DNA of 35,200 bases from an uncultured Clostridia bacterium (GTDB lineage: Bacteria > Bacillota > Clostridia > Oscillospirales > Acutalibacteraceae): positions 1 to 35,200 of the forward strand of contig CALAUI010000028.1 in assembly GCA_937892115.1 (NCBI GenBank), given 5' to 3'. Below, piece after piece: positions 8,076 to 14,006 of the stretch; position 1 is the first letter of the stretch, and every line of letters begins with the position of its first letter. The notes beneath the pieces were generated by a model that saw nothing but the letters and a program-made list of their open reading frames with translations, was not told where the DNA came from and searched no databases. The position numbers were made by a program, and so were the translations under genes.

Positions 8076-8207
8076 GTGACTGCAAAAGAAAGGATTTACT
8101 CAATCCGTCTTTCGGAAAAAGTCAGAAAAAATCCCGGATATGCCGCAAAAATCGGTGTAAAATCGGAAATAAAGGAATTGCCGAAACGGCTTAAAAGATG
8201 CTCATAA
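8076..8207 (+). CDS. 43-residue basic microprotein
   Basis: GTG start at 8076 preceded at a five-base distance by AGAGGTGAT, a very strong Shine-Dalgarno. The 43-residue product (starting MTAKERIYSIRLSEKVRKNP) is highly basic and soluble, with predicted helix AKERIYSIRLSEKV and the C-terminal run KELPKRLKRCS. The good ribosome site and close spacing after the membrane microprotein favour a real gene. It could bind nucleic acid or the membrane peptide upstream; neither is shown. Function unknown. Confidence 0.6.
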   Translation: MTAKERIYSIRLSEKVRKNPGYAAKIGVKSEIKELPKRLKRCS

Positions 8208-8225
8208 TTAATGCAGACTGTACCC

Positions 8226-8340
8226 GGAGGTAATATCTGCCGTCCTTTCCGGATGTGTTATCTTTTCCAAACATATTTTCCTTCTTTCTTAATATTTCTT
8301 CCCGGAATTCTCCAAAAGCAGTGTTCCCGATATTACCTCC
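8226..8340. repeat. 115-bp segment bounded by 12-bp inverted repeats
   Basis: GGAGGTAATATC (8226-8237) and its exact reverse complement GATATTACCTCC (8329-8340) bound a non-coding AT-rich segment just after the 8076 microprotein. No target-site duplication is visible. It may be a small relic element with terminal inverted repeats or a long-range transcript hairpin. Confidence 0.4.
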
Positions 8341-8346
8341 ATGACC

Positions 8347-8426
8347 GGAGCCGCGGATAATCCACGCGGCTCCGATTTATTTCCCGTAAAATGCGATAAA
8401 GCCGCTCCCGTATTCGCGGGGACGGC
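8347..8426 (-). terminator. GC-rich hairpins at the end of the 8440-10241 operon
   Basis: Two stems are visible: GGAGCCGCG/CGCGGCTCC (8347-8355 with 8365-8373), and a ten-pair stem with one mismatch (8401-8410 with 8417-8426). After the second, the minus strand reads TTTATCGCATTTTA. The T-tracts are weak, so termination is likely but not certain. Confidence 0.4.
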
Positions 8427-8439
8427 CCTATCATATTGT

Positions 8440-9003
8440 TTAATCGCGGAAACCGCACTTGGGACAAACACCGTTTTCGTCCAGTCTGATACCGCATTTA
8501 GGACAGCGGTCAACCGTACCTTTTACCTTAAATTCTTCGGATGCGACGTTGTCACCGCTGCGGAAGGTGATTTTGCGGATTTTGAGCTTATCCTTCAGCA
8601 GGTCGTATGCGATTTTTATCATTCCTTCTACCGTCATGCTTTCTTTTGTAACTACAAGGCGGCACTCGGGGAAAGCGGTTGCAAGGTCCGTGCGGAAGGC
8701 TTCGCCCCTCATCGTGTTCTGGGGATGGCCGTTCTTAATGCCCTGGTTTTCGTAAACGTCTATTATTGCGGGCAGGAGAGGGTCGTCCTCACGCAGAATG
8801 AGTGCGTGGTCAAAATTCTTGAGGACGTTCCAAGCCGTCTTTTTGATTTCGTTGCAGGGAAAAACCATATTTACGCCCGGTTCAATGCTGTCTTCGACCT
8901 CAATCGTGAAGGTGCCGGTGTGACCGTGAAGGTACTGGGCTTCGCCTCTGAAACCGTAAAATCTGTGAGCGTACTGAATATCAAACGTGGTTATACTTCT
9001 CAT
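8440..9003 (-). CDS. PTPS/QueD-like protein lacking the catalytic Cys, with C-terminal zinc ribbon
   Basis: 187 residues from the ATG at 9003, which has CGGAGGATATT directly upstream; longer in-frame starts run into the preceding gene without a ribosome site. The fold of 6-pyruvoyl/6-carboxy-tetrahydropterin synthases is indicated by the zinc ligands AHRF and LHGHTGTF and by the FDHALIL Asp-His pair. In QueD the catalytic Cys sits four residues before the HGH histidine; here that position is Ala (GEAQYLHGH). The usual IxxF(D/S) step reads MVFPCNEIKK. The C-terminus adds a zinc ribbon (CPKCG...CPKCGF) absent from standard QueD. It overlaps the upstream membrane-protein gene by 23 bases, so it is translationally coupled. 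A queuosine role is doubtful because no queC, queE or queF gene is present. A divergent pterin-binding or altered enzyme is possible. Confidence 0.8.
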   Translation of the reverse strand: MRSITTFDIQYAHRFYGFRGEAQYLHGHTGTFTIEVEDSIEPGVNMVFPCNEIKKTAWNVLKNFDHALILREDDPLLPAIIDVYENQGIKNGHPQNTMRGEAFRTDLATAFPECRLVVTKESMTVEGMIKIAYDLLKDKLKIRKITFRSGDNVASEEFKVKGTVDRCPKCGIRLDENGVCPKCGFRD

Positions 9004-9823
9004 AATATCCTCCGTAGTATGTGTAATTCGGGTATTCAAAAATTGAATCTCTGTAGTCAACGGCAATTGATTTGATTGTCAGGGCGAGTGTCATGACGAT
9101 AATTCCCGTAATGGAAAATGTGATTATCGTGGGATACTCGCCGGCAAACTCCGTCATACCGACGTGGCGTGCAAGTAATCCGGCATAAGCCCATATCAGT
9201 GCAAATGACGCAAACCATTTTCTGCCGATAAGTACGGGCAGGGAGCCGGCAACGGCAACCGTCATGAGTATAATGCTTGTCCACGTCGTTTCCGACAGAC
9301 CGAAGCCGTTCCATCCGATTGATACAAGCAGTACGCCGGCGTTGGCGGCAAAGGCAGCGATGGCCCAGCCGAGATAGGTATCAAATCCTACATTGACCGC
9401 GGCGTAACCGAGTCCCGTTCTTTCGTTTCTGTTGATTTTTCTGCCGATAACGGCAAGAGATGCGAGCAAGCCCGCCGTAAAAACAAGGGAAAGAGCGATA
9501 AGGTTACTGTTCCAGGAAATGACCCAACCGATATTCATTGCGCAGCTGAATGCAAACCATATTCCGATTCTTTCCGTATCTCTTTCAGACATGTATCTTG
9601 AGCCGAACAGGCCCCACTGATACAGAACGAACAACGCCATAAGCAGGTAGATTACGCCCGTAATTGCAAATGTAAAGGGAGCGGGAATGAAAAGATTCGG
9701 ATATTTTTCCGAAATTTCAGCCGCCGTGCCGATACCGATGGGGATGACGTTTGCCAGTACGGTTATGATTATCATTGCCGCAAAGAATACGGTATTAACG
9801 ATTTTTAATGCTTTACCGTTCAT
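8981..9823 (-). CDS. TspO/MBR-like multi-pass membrane protein
   Basis: 280 residues from the ATG at 9823 (GGAAG eight bases upstream; the GTG at 9832 overlaps that site and is less likely). About seven to eight hydrophobic segments are visible. The segment FTFAITGVIYLLMALFVLYQ and the later tryptophan-containing loops (NIGWVISWNSN, LGWAIAAFAANAG, IGRKWFASFALIWAYAGL) resemble Firmicutes proteins annotated as TspO/tryptophan-rich sensory relatives. The protein is longer than classical TspO (about 160 residues), so it is a relative rather than TspO itself. It sits between superoxide reductase (37-base gap) and the PTPS-like gene (23-base overlap). Porphyrin or tetrapyrrole binding, known for TspO, would fit a redox operon but is inference. 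The C-terminal tail YPNYTYYGGYYEKYNHV is tyrosine-rich. Confidence 0.65.
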   Translation of the reverse strand: MNGKALKIVNTVFFAAMIIITVLANVIPIGIGTAAEISEKYPNLFIPAPFTFAITGVIYLLMALFVLYQWGLFGSRYMSERDTERIGIWFAFSCAMNIGWVISWNSNLIALSLVFTAGLLASLAVIGRKINRNERTGLGYAAVNVGFDTYLGWAIAAFAANAGVLLVSIGWNGFGLSETTWTSIILMTVAVAGSLPVLIGRKWFASFALIWAYAGLLARHVGMTEFAGEYPTIITFSITGIIVMTLALTIKSIAVDYRDSIFEYPNYTYYGGYYEKYNHV

Positions 9824-9860
9824 ATTTTTCACTTCCGTTTATTCAACCTTCGGCAGTAAA

Positions 9861-10241
9861 TCAGCCGTTCTTTTTCCACAGACCGTGAATGTTGCAGTAG
9901 GCGTAAACCGCCGTTACCTTTTCACCGTCGCAGAGAGCGAAGCAGGCCTTCGGGCTGTCACCGGATTTAAGCTCCTTTCTTTGATTTCCGTTTGTTGTTT
10001 CAATGGCGATCCATTCAATGTAATGCTCGGGAGTCATGGGATGCTCGGTTTCACCTATTGTTATGTGAACGATGTCATCAATAACCGTGAATACGGGTAC
10101 GTGCTTTTCCTTATCGGCGTCAACTGTATTTGCTTTGATTTCTTCCATTTCTTCACCGCAGCACTCTACGGGTACGCCGGAATCGTTTACCATGGCAATG
10201 ATATTGCCGCAGGCATTGCATTTGTAAAATTTCATGTTCAT
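9861..10241 (-). CDS. dfx: Superoxide reductase (desulfoferrodoxin, 2Fe-SOR)
   Basis: 126 residues, the usual length. The start at 10241 has AAAGGAGAATTTTT upstream. The N-terminal desulforedoxin centre has its four cysteines (FYKCNACG: C8, C11; VECCGEEM: C27, C28). The catalytic centre has EKHVP (E45, K46, H47), HPMTPEHY (H67, H73) and CNIHGLW (C116, H119), so every iron ligand of a two-iron superoxide reductase is present. The enzyme reduces superoxide to hydrogen peroxide without making oxygen and is typical of strict anaerobes. It is the first gene of a unit with the TspO-like and PTPS-like genes. Its upstream region is nearly duplicated in front of the small membrane protein at 13714. 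Confidence 0.95.
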   Translation of the reverse strand: MNMKFYKCNACGNIIAMVNDSGVPVECCGEEMEEIKANTVDADKEKHVPVFTVIDDIVHITIGETEHPMTPEHYIEWIAIETTNGNQRKELKSGDSPKACFALCDGEKVTAVYAYCNIHGLWKKNG

Positions 10242-10281
10242 AAAAATTCTCCTTTTTTGTGTTTTGGTTTTAAGTTACGAT

Positions 10282-10378
10282 GTGTTATCATTTCCGAGAG
10301 GCGGATCCTTCCTCTCACCAACATCATACCTGCTTATCCGCTAATTTCCACTACTGTAAACGAATAATACGCTTCGCA
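10282..10378 (-). promoter_or_regulatory. Copy A of a duplicated promoter/leader element
   Basis: Read on the minus strand this stretch of about 97 bases closely matches 13584-13680 on the plus strand. Shared blocks include TTCGTTTAC, GTGGAAATTA, TAAGCAGGTATGAT, TTGGTGAGAG, CCTCTCGGAA and TGATAACAC. GTGGAA and TATGAT are 17 bases apart in both copies, a plausible promoter. The transcript would start just before a hairpin GAGAGG/CCTCTC whose loop holds AAGGAT. It lies 40 bases upstream of the superoxide reductase start. Confidence 0.7.
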
Positions 10379-10417
10379 TACGAAGGGGAAAATACTTATC
10401 GGATACGCAGTAAGAAG

Positions 10418-10457
10418 AAACGGACTTCGTTCTTTTCGGAACGAAGCCCGTTTTTTT
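10418..10457. terminator. Bidirectional hairpin terminator
   Basis: A stem of about 15 base pairs (10418-10432 with 10439-10453, one A-C mismatch) has a run of T on the plus side (TTTTTTT, 10451-10457). On the minus side the strand continues TTTCTTCTTA. It terminates the DEDDh exonuclease gene, whose stop lies inside the plus-side T/A tract region. Confidence 0.8.
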
Positions 10458-11121
10458 AGCTTGCTTCAACCAATTTATATATTTCCGCCAGCTTGTCGCC
10501 TAAAATTGCGCCGAGAGTTGAAGTGTGGGTCTGAATATTCATAATGTCTATTATCGGAACGAATCTTGAATCAAACTCGCTGCGGTTTCTGATTACCTGA
10601 AGGATTGACGCCGTGTTTTCAGCATCGTCACGGGCTCTGTGCATCCTGCCCCTGACTTCAATTGAAAGAGAATCAAGTGCCTTTTCAAGTGAAACGGGAC
10701 GGAAAATTCCCGAAATCCTTCCGTATATACGCTGAAGATCAATCCAGTGCTTGCAGAAAAATTCGTCGTACTTGAGTTCAAGCCCTTTTGCCGTGCATTC
10801 ACTGATAATCTGCTCACGGTCGTTGTCCGACCACTGATATATCCTGTATTTTTCATAACCTATCCATTGGGAAAATTTATCCATTGCTTCGTCAAATGCC
10901 GGTGCGGTGAGAATATCGTTTTCCGTAATTCCCGTCAGATTGGTAATCATACCGGTCATAAGTGAATATTCCGGTCTGACGAATATATCAAAGCTGTCAA
11001 CGTATTTATAATTCTCGTCAAGCTTTACCGCTCCGATTTCAATCACTTCGCTTTTGCATTTTCTTCTCAACGTACGGTCACTTACGGGTATAAATTCAAG
11101 GTCAACTATGATGTGCTGCAT
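10456..11121 (-). CDS. DEDDh-family 3'-5' exonuclease (DnaQ/ERI-1-like)
   Basis: 221 residues with GGGAGGAGC seven bases upstream. DEDDh motifs: Exo I IIVDLEF (D7, E9), Exo II WSDND (D99 or D101), Exo III HRARDDAENT (H161, D166). The family removes nucleotides from 3' ends of DNA or RNA using two metal ions. The protein has no additional domain, so it is a stand-alone exonuclease rather than a polymerase proofreading subunit; the DLEF and EIGAV style is closer to ERI-1/KapD-type enzymes. It is a single gene, divergent from the beta-helix glycosidase at 11287, with a perfect 12-bp inverted repeat in between. The biological substrate cannot be read from the sequence. Confidence 0.88.
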   Translation of the reverse strand: MQHIIVDLEFIPVSDRTLRRKCKSEVIEIGAVKLDENYKYVDSFDIFVRPEYSLMTGMITNLTGITENDILTAPAFDEAMDKFSQWIGYEKYRIYQWSDNDREQIISECTAKGLELKYDEFFCKHWIDLQRIYGRISGIFRPVSLEKALDSLSIEVRGRMHRARDDAENTASILQVIRNRSEFDSRFVPIIDIMNIQTHTSTLGAILGDKLAEIYKLVEAS

Positions 11122-11168
11122 TTTTGCTCCTCCCTGTACTGTTTTATCTTACAATAAAAGGATATCGC

Positions 11169-11198
11169 ATATACAGTCCGTAAAAACGGACTGTATAT
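11169..11198. promoter_or_regulatory. Perfect 12-bp inverted repeat between divergent genes
   Basis: ATATACAGTCCG (11169-11180) and CGGACTGTATAT (11187-11198) flank six bases. No T-run follows on either strand, so an operator for a dimeric regulator is more likely than a terminator. It lies 27 bases upstream of the -35 box of the 11287 gene. Confidence 0.5.
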
Positions 11199-11224
11199 TA
11201 AAAAAACATATCTTGTGACGGGTA

Positions 11225-11253
11225 TTGAATATCGGATGAATATTTGTTATCAT
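11225..11253 (+). promoter_or_regulatory. Promoter of the secreted beta-helix protein
   Basis: TTGAAT (11225-11230) and TATCAT (11248-11253) are separated by 17 bases. Transcription would begin after earlier in-frame ATG codons, supporting the start at 11287. Confidence 0.6.
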
Positions 11254-11286
11254 TTAGCTGTACCACTTTTGAACGGAGGAAAACGT

Positions 11287-13503
11287 ATGTTCCTGAAAAT
11301 CAGATCGTTTTTCATGGCTTTGATTATGTGCTTTCTTTCCCTTTTCGGCAGCGGAGCCGTGAAAAATTACAGAGTTGAAGCCCCCGGCGGCTTCGGTGAA
11401 TATACGGTAAAGGAGACGGCAGTCACGGATAATGCGGATTTTTATGTTTCCCCCGACGGAAACGACCAAAACGACGGAAGCATTGATCATCCCTTCGCCA
11501 CTGTTGAAAAGGCAAGAGATGTAGTCAGAAGCATTGACAGGACGGGACTTGAAGGAATCACCGTTGCGATAAAGGCGGGGGATTACCGTATTTCATCCCT
11601 TGATTTCACTGCCGAAGACGGCGGTACGGAGAATTGCCCGGTTACCTACTGCGCATACGGAGACGGCGAGGTCGTACTCAACGGCGGTATTTCAATCAGC
11701 GGTAAGGATTTTGCGGCTGTTTCCGACAGCACAATGCTTTCACGACTGAGTGCAGAGGCACGGGATAAGGTCAGATGCATTGACACGGGAAAATACGGGA
11801 TTACCAAGGAGCATTACGGAAAAATCCACGCCATCGGTACTTATCATACCGCGGGAAAGTATGACGGCGATTACGTGGGCGACCTTTACTGTGAGCTTTT
11901 TGTGAACGATAAAAGGCAGACGATAGCGAGATATCCCGACAGCGGCTATCTTTATACCGAAAAGGTTATCAAGACCGGCCTCGGCAGAGAGAGCGACGGA
12001 GCGGCAACCACCGTGCCGGGATGGGACAATATCAGAAACCCCGAAAGTGACGTTTACGGAATCAGCGGCAAGCTTGCGGACCGTATCAATGGCTGGGCGA
12101 CACTTGACGACGTTTGGATGTTCGGATTCTGGAAATACGACTGGGCGGATGCTTCAACCCTTATCGGCTCGTTTGATTACGATAAAAAAGAGCTTTCGCC
12201 GAAATTCGTCAGCATGTACGGCACAAAGAAGGGAGCACCTTACTATTTCTTCAACGTGTTTGAAGAGCTTGACAGCGAGGGCGAGTGGTATCTTGACCGT
12301 GACAGCGGAATCATTTATATTTACCCCGGTGAGGATTTTGACTCGTCAAAAATTGACCTCACTCTTTCAACAAAGCCCATAATCAACGTCAACGCCGATT
12401 ATCTTACCTTTGCGGGCCTGACGGTCAAGGGCACGAGGGGCGACGCGATAAACGTCAACGGCAATAACGTTACGGTGAAAAACTGCCTTATCAAGAATGT
12501 AGCAGGTAATGCGGCGGTCATAAACGGGTACAATAATCTTATCAGTGAAAACGAAATTACCCATACCGGCAGGGGCGGAATCATCATAAGCGGCGGTGAC
12601 AGGGTAACTCTCACCCCGGGAAACAGCAAAGCGGACAATAATCTTATCCATGACTGGTCGGAAATCTATCAGACCTATCAGCCCGCCGTAACGCTTAACG
12701 GAGTCGGAAATATCTGCTCGCACAATGAAATGTACAATTCGCCTCACGAGGCAATAACATACAGCGGAAACAACCACGTGATTGAGTATAACGTCATTCA
12801 CGACGTTTGCCTTCTCTCCGATGATGCGGGTGCGATTTATGCCGGCCGCAGATGGGACTGGTACGGAACGGTAATCCGCTACAACTGTATATATGACCTC
12901 GGCTCCGACGGGCATACTCCCGACGGAATCTATATGGACGATGCTCTTTCGGGACAGACGATTTACGGAAATCTGCTGATAAACGTTCCGAAAATAGGAC
13001 TTCACCTCGGTGGCGGACGTGACCTTGAGGTGCATAACAATATAATCATCAACTCAAATGACCGCCCGATATCCTATGACCAGCGTGCGATTGACGGCGT
13101 AAACGGCGGATGGTTTACGATATCAAAGCCGAACGGCTCAATATGGACAAATCTTTACGCGTCACCGTGGAAAACAGAATTGTGGCAGAATACCTATCCG
13201 GGTACCGCACGGCTTAAGGATGATTTTACCAATCCGGACGACCCCGATTTCGCACCCAATCCGTCATACAGCAGCGTTACGGGAAATCTGATTGTAAACG
13301 CAGGAGGAAAAATCGGCTCGATTTCGGAGAAGGCGGACAAATACAGCGATATAAGCGAAAATGCGGTTTACAGACTCACAAAGCTTGACGGCATTTTCAA
13401 TTCGCCCGCGGAAGGTGACTACACGCTGAAGGAAAATTCAAAGGTATTTGAAAAAATACCCGGTTTTGAAAACCTACCCATATCCGAAATGGGCAGATAC
13501 TGA
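11287..13503 (+). CDS. Secreted right-handed beta-helix glycosidase-like protein (GH141-like)
   Basis: 738 residues from the ATG at 11287 (SD CGGAGGAAAAC). An N-terminal hydrophobic segment (IRSFFMALIMCFLSLFGSGA) is a probable signal peptide. The region FYVSPDGNDQNDGSIDHPFA, near residue 55, is the usual start of DUF1565/GH141-type beta-helices. The centre (about 370-620) has repeated xNIxxNxI coils, and DDAGAIYAGR and DGIYMDD contribute the acidic cluster typical of these enzymes. Characterised GH141 members cleave fucosyl or xylan linkages; the substrate here is not readable from sequence. Unlike the other signal-peptide proteins in the window, it ends without a hydrophobic tail (ENLPISEMGRY). 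It is a single-gene unit with promoter and terminator. Confidence 0.75.
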   Translation: MFLKIRSFFMALIMCFLSLFGSGAVKNYRVEAPGGFGEYTVKETAVTDNADFYVSPDGNDQNDGSIDHPFATVEKARDVVRSIDRTGLEGITVAIKAGDYRISSLDFTAEDGGTENCPVTYCAYGDGEVVLNGGISISGKDFAAVSDSTMLSRLSAEARDKVRCIDTGKYGITKEHYGKIHAIGTYHTAGKYDGDYVGDLYCELFVNDKRQTIARYPDSGYLYTEKVIKTGLGRESDGAATTVPGWDNIRNPESDVYGISGKLADRINGWATLDDVWMFGFWKYDWADASTLIGSFDYDKKELSPKFVSMYGTKKGAPYYFFNVFEELDSEGEWYLDRDSGIIYIYPGEDFDSSKIDLTLSTKPIINVNADYLTFAGLTVKGTRGDAINVNGNNVTVKNCLIKNVAGNAAVINGYNNLISENEITHTGRGGIIISGGDRVTLTPGNSKADNNLIHDWSEIYQTYQPAVTLNGVGNICSHNEMYNSPHEAITYSGNNHVIEYNVIHDVCLLSDDAGAIYAGRRWDWYGTVIRYNCIYDLGSDGHTPDGIYMDDALSGQTIYGNLLINVPKIGLHLGGGRDLEVHNNIIINSNDRPISYDQRAIDGVNGGWFTISKPNGSIWTNLYASPWKTELWQNTYPGTARLKDDFTNPDDPDFAPNPSYSSVTGNLIVNAGGKIGSISEKADKYSDISENAVYRLTKLDGIFNSPAEGDYTLKENSKVFEKIPGFENLPISEMGRY

Positions 13504-13511
13504 TAAAACAA

Positions 13512-13542
13512 ATCCGCTCCGGGAACGGAGCGGATATTTTTT
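13512..13542 (+). terminator. Terminator of the beta-helix gene
   Basis: A perfect ten-base-pair stem ATCCGCTCCG/CGGAGCGGAT with loop GGAA is followed by ATTTTTT. Confidence 0.92.
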
Positions 13543-13583
13543 GCATTCACGGATAAGCGGCAATGTACCGTTTTACTCACGGA

Positions 13584-13680
13584 TGTGAAGCGCTTTTCTT
13601 CGTTTACGGCGGTGGAAATTACGGAATAAGCAGGTATGATATTGGTGAGAGTAAGGAACCCCTCTCGGAATTGATAACAC
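13584..13680 (+). promoter_or_regulatory. Copy B of the duplicated promoter/leader element
   Basis: Plus-strand partner of 10282-10378, aligned over about 97 bases with a few substitutions and one compensating indel near the start. GTGGAA and TATGAT are 17 bases apart; the leader then has GAGAG/CTCTC pairing around an AAGGAAC loop. Immediately downstream GATAACA (13673-13679) can pair with TGTTATC (13691-13697), a second hairpin not found after copy A. It lies about 34 bases upstream of the 13714 gene. Confidence 0.7.
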
Positions 13681-13713
13681 CTCACATCTATGTTATCGGA
13701 AAGGAGAATCGCA

Positions 13714-13926
13714 ATGGATAACAGCAGCTTTTTCGGAAAGTTTTTCCCCGCAATGCTCGGCGCAATGGCAGGATGCATGCTGACCTCGTGCTTCGGAATC
13801 ATCACTGTCAGGATTTGCCGCTGCGCAAAGGATAATAAAACCGAAAAAAACGGTATGGAAACAGATACCGCCGATACTTCCCTTGAGAATCAGACGGAAG
13901 AATCCGGATTTGTCAAGGCCGAATAA
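13714..13926 (+). CDS. Small single-pass membrane protein
   Basis: 70 residues from the ATG at 13714, which has AAAGGAGAATCGCA upstream; the ATG at 13690 has no ribosome site. The N-terminus MDNSSFFGKFFPAM leads into a hydrophobic, small-residue-rich stretch (LGAMAGCMLTSCFGIITVRI), then a short cysteine/basic patch (CRCAKDNK) and an acidic C-terminus. It is probably a single membrane helix with a cytoplasmic acidic tail. Its family is not recognised. The upstream element it shares with the superoxide reductase operon suggests co-regulation, possibly under oxidative or general stress (inference). Confidence 0.65.
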   Translation: MDNSSFFGKFFPAMLGAMAGCMLTSCFGIITVRICRCAKDNKTEKNGMETDTADTSLENQTEESGFVKAE

Positions 13927-13960
13927 AAAACACTCACCACCCATCGGCACCGAATAATAG

Positions 13961-14004
13961 AATACACCGGGAAAAGCAAATCAGCTCTTCCCGGTGTATT
14001 TTTT
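13961..14004 (+). terminator. Terminator between convergent genes
   Basis: A 13-base-pair stem (13961-13973 with 13988-14000) is followed by TTTTT. It ends the 13714 transcript; the minus-strand ABC gene stops three bases beyond it and may use the same hairpin. Confidence 0.85.
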
Positions 14005-14006
14005 GA

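Noticed and set aside
8289..8513. Minus-strand frame of 74 codons and the longer plus-strand frame at 8341-9075
   Set aside because: Both overlap the PTPS-like gene and its terminator region, lack ribosome sites, and encode no plausible protein. They are shadows of the real minus-strand genes.
8981..9832. Frameshift or gene fusion between the TspO-like and PTPS-like genes
   Set aside because: Each has its own start, ribosome site and stop. The 23-base overlap is ordinary translational coupling.
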